A stretch of 40,102 nt of DNA, taken from IMG/VR virus record IMGVR_UViG_3300044726_000141, positions 1 to 40,102 of that record, one strand, 5' to 3'. The stretch comes from a virus. Below the pieces are notes generated by a model. It had not been told where the DNA came from and ran no database searches. It saw only the letters and a list, made by a program, of their open reading frames with translations. Within the stretch, counting starts at the first letter, position 1. Every line of letters begins with the position of its first letter. Below are positions 1 through 6,481 of the stretch, in pieces. Made by a program: the position numbers and the translations under genes.

Positions 1-555
1 GGCTCTATCGGAGCCGCGAACCTGGTCGATGTCGGCAAGTATGCGCCTGTGATCGGAGATGAGACAACCGCTACAGCACTCAAGGCATCTTCGTTCTATT
101 TGGAGATGTACCCAAAGGCTGTGCATGTTTGGTGGGGCGCAAACTATTACACCGACGGGCTAACGCCTTCCTCCTGTTGGCTGGTCTGGGACAAGGAAAC
201 GACGGGCAACTTTGCCGACTGTGAACTGGCCTGGACGAATCAGGACAAGGCGGCAAAGCTCTTTCGCCATCAGTGGAACGGGATGTTGCGGGACAGTGAG
301 CGTGAGCGGCGTTGGCATCCTACCCAGAAGCCCGCAGCGTTGGCGGCTTGGGTCTTTGATGAGTTTACGGATTCCGGCGCTATTATCCTTGACCCGTTTG
401 CGGGAGCGGGCTGGTCAATCCTGGGCGGCGAAACAGCCGGGCGCAAAGTGAGGGCGATCGAGATGAGCGAGGAATACATTGCCATCATCCTGCAACGCTA
501 TTTTGATGCCACGCAGCGCACGCCTGAGCTTATACAGGATGCGGTGACGACATGA
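1..555 (+). CDS. DNA methyltransferase, C-terminal part (5' end outside window)
   Basis: The frame is open from base 1, so this is the 3' part of a longer gene. It matches the C-terminal half of beta-class N6-adenine/N4-cytosine methyltransferases, which methylate duplex DNA using S-adenosylmethionine. Visible elements are the target-recognition stretch with WWGANYY, the HPTQKP motif, and the AdoMet-binding motif LDPFAGAGWS followed by the acidic EMSEEY segment. There is no DPPY motif here; it lies in the partial gene at the window's right end (39754-40102), and the two look like halves of one protein. It is followed 28 bases later by the small terminase. The role is probably self-modification of phage DNA against host restriction; the target sequence cannot be read from the sequence. 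Confidence 0.85.
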   Translation, partial: GSIGAANLVDVGKYAPVIGDETTATALKASSFYLEMYPKAVHVWWGANYYTDGLTPSSCWLVWDKETTGNFADCELAWTNQDKAAKLFRHQWNGMLRDSERERRWHPTQKPAALAAWVFDEFTDSGAIILDPFAGAGWSILGGETAGRKVRAIEMSEEYIAIILQRYFDATQRTPELIQDAVTT

Positions 556-583
556 ACATTTTCAGGTTTATCGCGATTGACTA

Positions 584-1021
584 ATGGCTAAACAAAAGTA
601 CACCGTAGAGCATGTAATTTCTGCTCTCAGAGAAACAAAGGGCATGGTTTATCTAGCCGCTGACCGCATCGGCTGCCATGCCGATACCATCCTCAACTAT
701 GCCAAGCGTTACAAGTCGGTGCAGGATGAAATCGATTCGCAGCGTGAAAAAGTCGTTGACATTGCCGAGCTAAAACTCTACCAGGCCATCATGGACGGCA
801 ACGAGGGCATGGTCAAGTATCTCTTAAGTACACGCGGCAAGAAGCGCGGCTATACGACGGGCACGGAAATCAGCGGGCCGGATGGCGGGCCGTTCACGGC
901 GAAGGTAGAACATGCAATCAACAGTGAAACCGCAGCAACCATCTTTGACATCCTTGCGGCGGCAGGTGCGCTTACAGCCGTCGCTGATGATGCCGAGGAT
1001 GACGGCGTACATTCCACATAA
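584..1021 (+). CDS. terS: terminase small subunit (putative)
   Basis: A 145-residue protein directly upstream of, and overlapping, the large terminase. The N-terminal 60 residues form a helix-turn-helix (AADRIGCHADTILNYAKRY), followed by an amphipathic helical stretch and an acidic C-terminal tail. This is the usual layout of small terminase subunits, which bind the packaging site and recruit the large subunit. The call rests on position, size and the N-terminal HTH, not on a diagnostic catalytic motif. The last 23 bases or so overlap the large-terminase start region in another frame, suggesting coupled translation. Confidence 0.75.
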   Translation: MAKQKYTVEHVISALRETKGMVYLAADRIGCHADTILNYAKRYKSVQDEIDSQREKVVDIAELKLYQAIMDGNEGMVKYLLSTRGKKRGYTTGTEISGPDGGPFTAKVEHAINSETAATIFDILAAAGALTAVADDAEDDGVHST

Positions 1022-2267
1022 GCCGACGCCGAAGCAATCGGCTTTTTTGCTGCTACCGCATCTGGAAGCCTTTTACGGCGGTGAACCGGGTGGCGGCAAG
1101 AGCGACGCCCTGCTGATGGGCGCATTGCAATATGTGGACGTGCCGAGCTACGCGGCGATCCTCTTTCGGCGCACCTACGCTGACCTCGCCTTGCCCGGCG
1201 CTTTGATGGACAGGTCTAGGGAGTGGCTGATGGGCACAGATGCGCGTTGGAATGAGCAGCGCAAGACGTGGACATTTCCAAGCGGCGCTACCGTCACCTT
1301 TGGCTATCTGGAGAGCGAGAATGATAAGTACAGGTATCAGGGCGCCGAGTTCCAGTTTTGCGCCTTTGATGAAGTTTCGCAGTTTACCGAAACGCAGTAC
1401 AGCTATCTGTTCTCACGCCTGCGTCGTCTGGCCACGTCGACGGTGCCGCTACGCATGAGGTCGGCCAGCAACCCGCCCACGACCAGCGATGGCCAGTGGG
1501 TCAAGGGGCGCTTTGTCTTGCAGCGCACGCCCGACCGTCCTTTTATTCCGGCCGGTCTTAGCGACAACCCACACCTCGACAAAGGCCAGTATCTCGCCAG
1601 CCTAAGCCACCTCGACGACAACACGCGGCGCGCCCTCTTTGACTGGTTCGCTTCGGTGGAGGGCTTGGTCTTTGCCGACTTCAACGACGACAATCTGACC
1701 GACGAGGAGCCTGACCCCAATAAGCCCATCGAAATCGCCATTGATGACGGCTACTTTCCCGACCCTAGAGCGACGCTCTTCATCCAAAACAAGGGCACGC
1801 ACATCCTGGTCTTTGCCGAATTGCGCCAGCTCAAGACGCTGGAGGAAACGACCGTTGACGACATCGTAAGGTTATGCGAGGTCAACCATTGGCCTAAGCC
1901 CGACATTGCTGCCGTCAGCCATGAAGCGCCTGCCCTGCGTGAACGGCTACGCAAGGCCGGTATCGCTGCCCGCAACTGGCTGAGTACCAAAGTGACGGGC
2001 GGCGAGAATAGTACGCGTGTGGCGGCGATTAAGGCGACGCGGGCGCTGATTAAGGATGCTAACGGCGTGCGGATTCTTAAAGTCAACCGCCGCTGTACGC
2101 ATCTGGTGTGGGAAATCACGCAGGGCTATCGCTACCCGGAGGGCAAAAAGAGTAATCCGGATGACAGGCCGGATGATGGCAATGACCATCTCAGCGAGGC
2201 ATTGGAATCGTGGGTGTGGATGCGCCATAGCCATCGTGGTACTTCGATGGCCTGGGGCGACGAGTGA
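999..2267 (+). CDS. terL: terminase large subunit
   Basis: ATP-driven DNA packaging motor and headful/cos nuclease. The ATPase domain shows Walker A GGEPGGGKS near residues 27-35 and Walker B CAFDEVSQF near residue 115, with the later motif SASNPP. The C-terminal half has RNase-H-like acidic residues (IAIDDGYFPDP, then DDGNDHLSEALES). The start is uncertain: the longest frame begins at 912 inside terS, but family members start a few residues before the PTPKQ motif. ATG codons at 987, 990 and 999 fit; 999 follows a GAGG. Length (about 422 residues) is normal. This call anchors the left end as a packaging module. Confidence 0.93.
   Translation: MTAYIPHKPTPKQSAFLLLPHLEAFYGGEPGGGKSDALLMGALQYVDVPSYAAILFRRTYADLALPGALMDRSREWLMGTDARWNEQRKTWTFPSGATVTFGYLESENDKYRYQGAEFQFCAFDEVSQFTETQYSYLFSRLRRLATSTVPLRMRSASNPPTTSDGQWVKGRFVLQRTPDRPFIPAGLSDNPHLDKGQYLASLSHLDDNTRRALFDWFASVEGLVFADFNDDNLTDEEPDPNKPIEIAIDDGYFPDPRATLFIQNKGTHILVFAELRQLKTLEETTVDDIVRLCEVNHWPKPDIAAVSHEAPALRERLRKAGIAARNWLSTKVTGGENSTRVAAIKATRALIKDANGVRILKVNRRCTHLVWEITQGYRYPEGKKSNPDDRPDDGNDHLSEALESWVWMRHSHRGTSMAWGDE
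1021..1048 (+). terminator. terminator-like hairpin in the start of terL
   Basis: AGCCGA (1021-1026) pairs with TCGGCT (1038-1043) over an 11-base loop and runs into six T residues. It begins at the small-terminase stop codon and lies inside the first codons of the large terminase. The stem is only 6 bp, so it may be a weak terminator that tunes the terL level, or chance. Confidence 0.35.
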
Positions 2268-2461
2268 AGCGGCTACCCTTGCGCCCACCCGCCGACGGCT
2301 GGCATGATCTGCGTGATGGCGACGGCAAACTATGCGCCCGCCTCGACACAAAGCGTATGGTGCTGGAGATTCGCCGCAGTGACCGCCGCCAAGTTGAGCG
2401 CTTTGACTTGCGTAAGATCATGGACGAAATGAAGGCAGCTAAGGTACAATCCGAGGCATGA
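2264..2461 (+). CDS. small hypothetical protein after terL
   Basis: A 65-residue basic protein starting at a GTG that overlaps the terL stop (GTGA). It has alternating charged residues (GDGKLCARLDTKRMVLEIRR) and resembles no family I can name. Tight coupling to terL on one side and to the next gene (ATGA overlap) on the other supports it as a real gene in the packaging operon. Confidence 0.6.
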   Translation: MKRLPLRPPADGWHDLRDGDGKLCARLDTKRMVLEIRRSDRRQVERFDLRKIMDEMKAAKVQSEA

Positions 2462-2772
2462 GCGACCACAGCAGCGACACAAAATTTACGGCAAAGATTG
2501 AGTCTACTGATGTCTCCGTGATTAGTGACATTCTTGTTCTCTACGACATCCTGAAAAATGGCGATGATGCAACCGTCCACGATACACAGGCAGAGCACGC
2601 ATTTCGATTGCTTTGTATCCATATGCAGGATTATATGGACAATTTCGCAGATGATTTACCTGGTTTTTGGCATAGAGACGATCCAAGATTCGCACCGGGA
2701 ACCGTTGAAGTTTTGGAAAGATTACTAAAAACATTTCAGCGCGCCAAAGGTGAGCAGGCCGCTGACACTTGA
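2458..2772 (+). CDS. hypothetical protein, 104 residues
   Basis: Starts with an ATGA overlap on the previous gene. The product is acidic and mostly helical, with no recognisable motif. The base composition is visibly more AT-rich than the flanking terminase and portal genes, which suggests a later acquisition. It closes the terminase cluster and is followed by a promoter-like site and a strong terminator. Function unknown. Confidence 0.65.
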   Translation: MSDHSSDTKFTAKIESTDVSVISDILVLYDILKNGDDATVHDTQAEHAFRLLCIHMQDYMDNFADDLPGFWHRDDPRFAPGTVEVLERLLKTFQRAKGEQAADT

Positions 2773-2797
2773 AATCAAAACAGATATAGAGTAGGAT
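2769..2797 (+). promoter_or_regulatory. sigma70-like promoter candidate before the portal operon
   Basis: TTGAAA (2769-2774), a 17-base spacer, then TAGGAT (2792-2797). It lies just upstream of a small GATATAG/CTATATC stem (2795-2801 with 2816-2822) and of the terminator at 2836, so any transcript would meet a terminator within about 70 bases. The -10 match is imperfect. Confidence 0.4.
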
Positions 2798-2835
2798 ATA
2801 GCGGACAGGACAATCCTATATCTTAGAGGCGCAAG

Positions 2836-2880
2836 ACGCCCTTACTGGTCAGCAATGACCACTAAGGGCGTTTTTCTATT
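2836..2880 (+). terminator. strong intrinsic terminator between terminase and portal genes
   Basis: A 16-bp stem with one mismatch (2836-2851 with 2856-2871), a GCAA tetraloop, then TTTTT and a T-rich tail. It separates the packaging genes from the head genes and would stop read-through on the + strand unless antiterminated. Confidence 0.9.
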
Positions 2881-2895
2881 TCTGGGCCAAAGCAC

Positions 2896-4347
2896 ATGAA
2901 CCGTTTCACCCTCTATGATGGCGCATCTCTCAAATCCAAAGACCTCTCCGCCTGGACTGCCGATGAGTGGAGTACCGTCTTTGGCAGTTATTTCGGCAGC
3001 CAGGACGAATCGCCGCGCTCTCTCTACTCCGCCGTCGGCTGGCTCTATGCCTGCGTCAACCTGCGTTCTGACCGCATCGCCTCGATGCCGTGGGCACTCT
3101 TTCAGGGCGAGAAACAGATTGTCAGTGACGAAGATGACCTGACCCGTTTCGGCTATCTCGACAACTTTACCGATATGCTGGAGCTAACCGAGGCGTCGCT
3201 GTGCATCTGCGGCTATGCCTACTGGTTTAAGCAGCGCAATCTCCGCAATGTGCCGTTGGCGATTAGATGGTTTGCGCCCGATACGGTCGAGCCGGTCTAT
3301 AACTCGTTGGTGGGGATAGCGGGCTTTAAGCGCCGCGTAGGTGGCACCTCTATCGCCTATCCTGCCGCCAGCAATGCCACCGTCACCTACTCGCCGGAAG
3401 ATATTGTCTACTTCAAGCTGCCCAACGTTTTTAGCGAGCTAGAGCCGGGTGTGCCGCCTGCCCGCGCCGCTATGTCGGATAGCCAAGTGCTCAACAATAT
3501 GAACGAATTTAAGGGGCAGTTCTTCGCACGCGGCGCTATCAAGGCCACGGTGCTATCGATTGACCCCGACACGCAAGATAGCGAGATGGCTAAGATTGAG
3601 GCGTGGTGGAAGCGTTTCTTTAGCGGCGTCAGAAAAGCGTGGTCTACCGCTGCTATCCGCGGCAAGCTGGAGGCCGTAGTGGTCGGTGAGGGGCTTGAAT
3701 CGCTGACCAATAGCGAACTGACCATCGAGAGCCGTCAAGCCATCGCTACGGCGCTTGGCGTGCCGCACAGCATCGTCGCCGCCGATGCCGCCAACTTTGC
3801 CACGGCGCAGCAGGACGAACTCAACTTCCTCAACAACTGCATCATCCCCGAATCCAAGCTGATTGAGCGCACGCTCAACCGCCAAATGTTTGCGCCGGTC
3901 GGCTTGCGCTTTCAATTCCAGCCGGATCGCCTCAGCGCCATGCAAGAGGATGAAGAGCAACGCGCCCAGTCTTACGCCACCTACGTCAACGCCAAGATTA
4001 AGCCAAGCATCGCCGCCCAGTTGGTGGGTCTGGCGCTGCCCGACGGCATCACCTATGAGATGTTGGATGAGGAGATGCAGATTGAGCGCGAGCGTGCGGA
4101 CGCGCAGGCACAGGCACAGATAGCCCGCCTGGAGCAGCCACGCCAGCTAACGGGGCCGGTGGATGACAGAGCGCAGCGCGACGAGGAAGTACGGCGCTTG
4201 AAACGGTGGGCCAAAGGCAAGAAAGCGCCCGACGTTGACCACTTCCACAGCCACCTATTAGACCGCGCCGAGAAATTAGCCGCCATTGGGGCGGCGTCAG
4301 AATACGAGGTCGCCGGTGGCGAGGATGCCACCTTTCCCTATCCCTGA
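2896..4347 (+). CDS. portal protein, HK97 family
   Basis: A 483-residue protein forming the dodecameric ring at the head vertex through which DNA is packaged. Typical signs are the N-terminal SAVGWLYACVNLRSDRIASMPW stretch (shown here only in part as YACVNLRSDRIA), the central wing region, and a C-terminal LNNCIIPESKLIERTLN helix of the Phage_portal family. Length is slightly above the HK97 portal. It follows the terminator at 2836 and has only a weak ribosome-binding site. The last 22 bases overlap the next gene. Confidence 0.92.
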   Translation: MNRFTLYDGASLKSKDLSAWTADEWSTVFGSYFGSQDESPRSLYSAVGWLYACVNLRSDRIASMPWALFQGEKQIVSDEDDLTRFGYLDNFTDMLELTEASLCICGYAYWFKQRNLRNVPLAIRWFAPDTVEPVYNSLVGIAGFKRRVGGTSIAYPAASNATVTYSPEDIVYFKLPNVFSELEPGVPPARAAMSDSQVLNNMNEFKGQFFARGAIKATVLSIDPDTQDSEMAKIEAWWKRFFSGVRKAWSTAAIRGKLEAVVVGEGLESLTNSELTIESRQAIATALGVPHSIVAADAANFATAQQDELNFLNNCIIPESKLIERTLNRQMFAPVGLRFQFQPDRLSAMQEDEEQRAQSYATYVNAKIKPSIAAQLVGLALPDGITYEMLDEEMQIERERADAQAQAQIARLEQPRQLTGPVDDRAQRDEEVRRLKRWAKGKKAPDVDHFHSHLLDRAEKLAAIGAASEYEVAGGEDATFPYP

Positions 4348-5080
4348 TGAGATTACGCCGGCTTGGTTTAAGGCAATGGTCTTGCAGCTTACGCCGGAAG
4401 ATGGCGACGAAAGCGATGCCGAGCAGAAGGTACGCGAGCAGTTAGAAAAGAAGTTTACGCGTGAACTGGACAAGGCCTTTGGGGAGCAGCTAGACACGCT
4501 CATCCCGTCTGGCGCTTCCGACGACGCCATTCGCAATGCGCCTTACCAGGTCAATGCTACCAGTGAGCCGGTGCGTGAGGTGCTACGCCGCAATCTGGAA
4601 AGCGGGTCAGAGTTGGGTGTGAGCGTGGCCTTTGACACCTTAGAGCAGATTGGCATGGCCTTTGACTGGACTTTGGCGCACGAAGAAGCCGCCCGTTTTG
4701 CTAGTACCTATTCTTACGAGTTGATTCGTGGCATTAACAACACGACACAGGCGCGTATGCAAACGGCGGTTAACGATTGGTTCCGAGAAAGAACGACCCT
4801 GCCTGATCTCATCAAGGAATTAGAGCCTACGTTCGGACGCAGGCGCGCGAAAAATATCGCGATCACGGAATCGACACGTAGCGCCACAGAAGGTAGCCGC
4901 ATCGGTTATGAAAAATCTGGGGTTGTATCTGAGGTGATGATCCGCAACGCAAACGATGAAAAAGTTTGTCCAATTTGTGGCCCAAAAGGTGGAACAAGGA
5001 CGCCATTACGCGGCGGCGATCATCCGCCCTACCACGTAAATTGCCGATGCTGGATTTCTCCTATCGTTGAAACGCCTTAG
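4325..5080 (+). CDS. MuF-like head morphogenesis protein
   Basis: About 251 residues from the ATG at 4325, which follows GGCGAGG and overlaps the portal end. The C-terminus carries the MuF signature: a Cys-x-x-Cys (CPICGPKGG), PPYHVNCRCW, and the preceding ITESTRSATEGSR segment. MuF proteins are minor head components encoded next to the portal and can be injected with DNA. The region upstream to 4286 is also open, but that start lacks a ribosome-binding site. Confidence 0.85.
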   Translation: MPPFPIPDEITPAWFKAMVLQLTPEDGDESDAEQKVREQLEKKFTRELDKAFGEQLDTLIPSGASDDAIRNAPYQVNATSEPVREVLRRNLESGSELGVSVAFDTLEQIGMAFDWTLAHEEAARFASTYSYELIRGINNTTQARMQTAVNDWFRERTTLPDLIKELEPTFGRRRAKNIAITESTRSATEGSRIGYEKSGVVSEVMIRNANDEKVCPICGPKGGTRTPLRGGDHPPYHVNCRCWISPIVETP

Positions 5081-5877
5081 CCGATTAGGGGCAATTGCAC
5101 GTGAGTACCAGGCATCTTAACAAACTCAAGTATCTGATTCTCGGCAGATAGTGGCAATCGATTTCTGTCGTCACCCTGCAAGCGTAAAACCTTGTAGCCG
5201 CGTGTTAACAAGTAGGCGTTTTTTCGTGCGTCACTCACTTTTACCTTTGGTAGCTTGTGGTGATAAAAGCCATCGGCCTCAATTACCGCAAGGTGTTTTG
5301 GCAAGTAAAAGTCGCAAGCGTATCGACCGATAGGATGCTGCTCAATGTATTCAATCTGGAGTGTATCGAGGATATGAGCAAGGGATTTTTCGAGCGTGGT
5401 TCGCTCTTTGCCTTTGATTTTGCAACCCCAAGAGCAATAGGTATCGCCGCCGCGCTTTATGGTAGACGGTCTCGCCACAAATGTCTTGTGACAGACCGGA
5501 CACTCTTTCTCGAATCGGATGTCAATAGCTCGGCTGTGGCACTTGTGAGAGCAGAATTTATGCGGCTGATTTTCTCTCGGCTCGCTTCGTCTCTCAAACG
5601 TTATTCCGCAATATTCGCACTGGTATTGGATGCGTATGTTGTGCGATTGCCGATAAAGAGTTTGGCACTCCGCAGAGCAAAAGTTTTTGAGGTACGCCTT
5701 CACTCTGCTGGAGCGTCTTACAAAGCTACGCCGGCATTGTGGACAAGTGGCCTGCGTGCGGCCAAATCCATTAAAGCACGCACGGCAACAGAAGTGGCGG
5801 TCATTGCGTTGCGCCTTGTATTTGGTGGTCTCAAAATCGCGTCCGCATGTGGCGCAATTGACCATAACGTGTGCCAT
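5077..5877 (-). CDS. free-standing endonuclease: zinc-finger array plus Vsr-like nuclease
   Basis: A 266-residue protein on the strand opposite to all head genes. Residues 1-150 hold four consecutive CxxC...C-x(3)-C type zinc modules (CATCG...FCCRAC, CPQCR...FCSAEC, CEYCG...FCSHKC, CPVCH...YCSWGC). Residues 165-260 form a Vsr/DUF559-type PD-(D/E)xK nuclease with LEKSLAHIL, YACDFYLP and IEADG plus a histidine. Such proteins act as homing endonucleases in phages. The ATG at 5877 is preferred because GCAGGAGAC lies 8 bases upstream; a longer frame to 5931 lacks one. The stop overlaps the MuF stop on the other strand, marking it as an insertion between MuF and the gp10-like gene. Confidence 0.82.
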   Translation of the reverse strand: MAHVMVNCATCGRDFETTKYKAQRNDRHFCCRACFNGFGRTQATCPQCRRSFVRRSSRVKAYLKNFCSAECQTLYRQSHNIRIQYQCEYCGITFERRSEPRENQPHKFCSHKCHSRAIDIRFEKECPVCHKTFVARPSTIKRGGDTYCSWGCKIKGKERTTLEKSLAHILDTLQIEYIEQHPIGRYACDFYLPKHLAVIEADGFYHHKLPKVKVSDARKNAYLLTRGYKVLRLQGDDRNRLPLSAENQILEFVKMPGTHVQLPLIG

Positions 5878-5883
5878 AAAAAA

Positions 5884-6000
5884 AGTCTCCTGCTTTGAAA
5901 CGGTTGGCTGTTCTTGTCTAGGGAACGCCACGCCAAAGCAGGAGACTAAGCAACTATATCAGTAGCCAGTTCCAACCGTCAATGTGACATTCCCTAGACA
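5884..6000 (-). promoter_or_regulatory. structured leader of the zinc-finger endonuclease (three crossing inverted repeats)
   Basis: Three perfect inverted repeats interleave here. A: 5884-5897 with 5934-5947 (14 bp, AGTCTCCTGCTTTG). B: 5900-5907 with 5972-5979 (8 bp, ACGGTTGG). C: 5915-5925 with 5990-6000 (11 bp, TGTCTAGGGAA). The order is A B C A' B' C', so every pair crosses the others. On the minus strand, repeat A contains the endonuclease Shine-Dalgarno and is followed by TTTTTT and then the ATG, so it can act as a terminator or as a stem hiding the ribosome-binding site. An AT-rich -10-like stretch (minus-strand GATAAAAT) lies just upstream near 6006-6015. Confidence 0.75.
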
Positions 6001-6034
6001 CCTATATTTTATCACACTTGAACGAGTAAATCTA

Positions 6035-6424
6035 ATGCCAATAGTGATTAAGGGACTGGAACCGCTATATAGGAAATTGGGTGTGGTTTCGGCCACCAAG
6101 ATATTGGAGCCAGCGATGAGTAGGAGTTTGTATCGCCTACAAGCGGCTATGCAAATTTATCCGCCGCCACCCGCCGAGAGCGAATACCGAAGAACCGGCA
6201 CACTCGGCAGGCGTTGGACTGTTCGCATAAATCACTCTAGCGGGGGCTTATCCGGTGTTGTGGGGACAAACGTACCATACGCCCCATATGTCCAGAGCCG
6301 CATGTTTCAGACGGCAGCGCACCGGCGCACAGGCTGGACAACCGATGCCCAGGCGGTGCAGCAACACGAGGCTGCGATTGTAGCCGATTTCCAGAGCGCC
6401 ATTGATAGGGCTTTGGCGAGTTAA
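6035..6424 (+). CDS. HK97 gp10-like putative neck/tail-completion protein
   Basis: About 129 residues from the ATG at 6035; an in-frame GTG at 5984 is less likely because it falls inside the inverted-repeat leader of the endonuclease. Features resembling the gp10/virion-morphogenesis family are the central EYRRTGTLGRRW, NVPYAPYVQ and a C-terminal helix after TGWTT. Such proteins sit at the head-tail joint. It lies between the endonuclease insertion and the protease-capsid gene, as expected for this module. Confidence 0.65.
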   Translation: MPIVIKGLEPLYRKLGVVSATKILEPAMSRSLYRLQAAMQIYPPPPAESEYRRTGTLGRRWTVRINHSSGGLSGVVGTNVPYAPYVQSRMFQTAAHRRTGWTTDAQAVQQHEAAIVADFQSAIDRALAS

Positions 6425-6428
6425 ATAA

Positions 6429-6475
6429 CGCCCGCCGCAAGCAAGTTTGCGTAGCAGGCGGCGGAAAGAAGGAGT
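6429..6475 (+). repeat. GC-rich leader hairpin, copy 1
   Basis: CCGCCG (6432-6437) pairs with CGGCGG (6459-6464), enclosing a small GCAAGTTTGC stem-loop, and ends at the AAGAAGGAG ribosome-binding site of the protease-capsid gene. A closely similar element (CGCCCGC, AGCAAG-TTGCG, GGCGGCGG, AAGGAG) lies upstream of the gene at 24526, so this is a repeated leader element, probably stabilising or tuning translation of abundant transcripts. Confidence 0.6.
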
Positions 6476-6481
6476 AACACA

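Noticed and set aside
5257-5898. Long + strand ORF over the zinc-finger endonuclease
   Set aside because: Shadow frame without motifs; the minus strand has four zinc modules and a nuclease domain.
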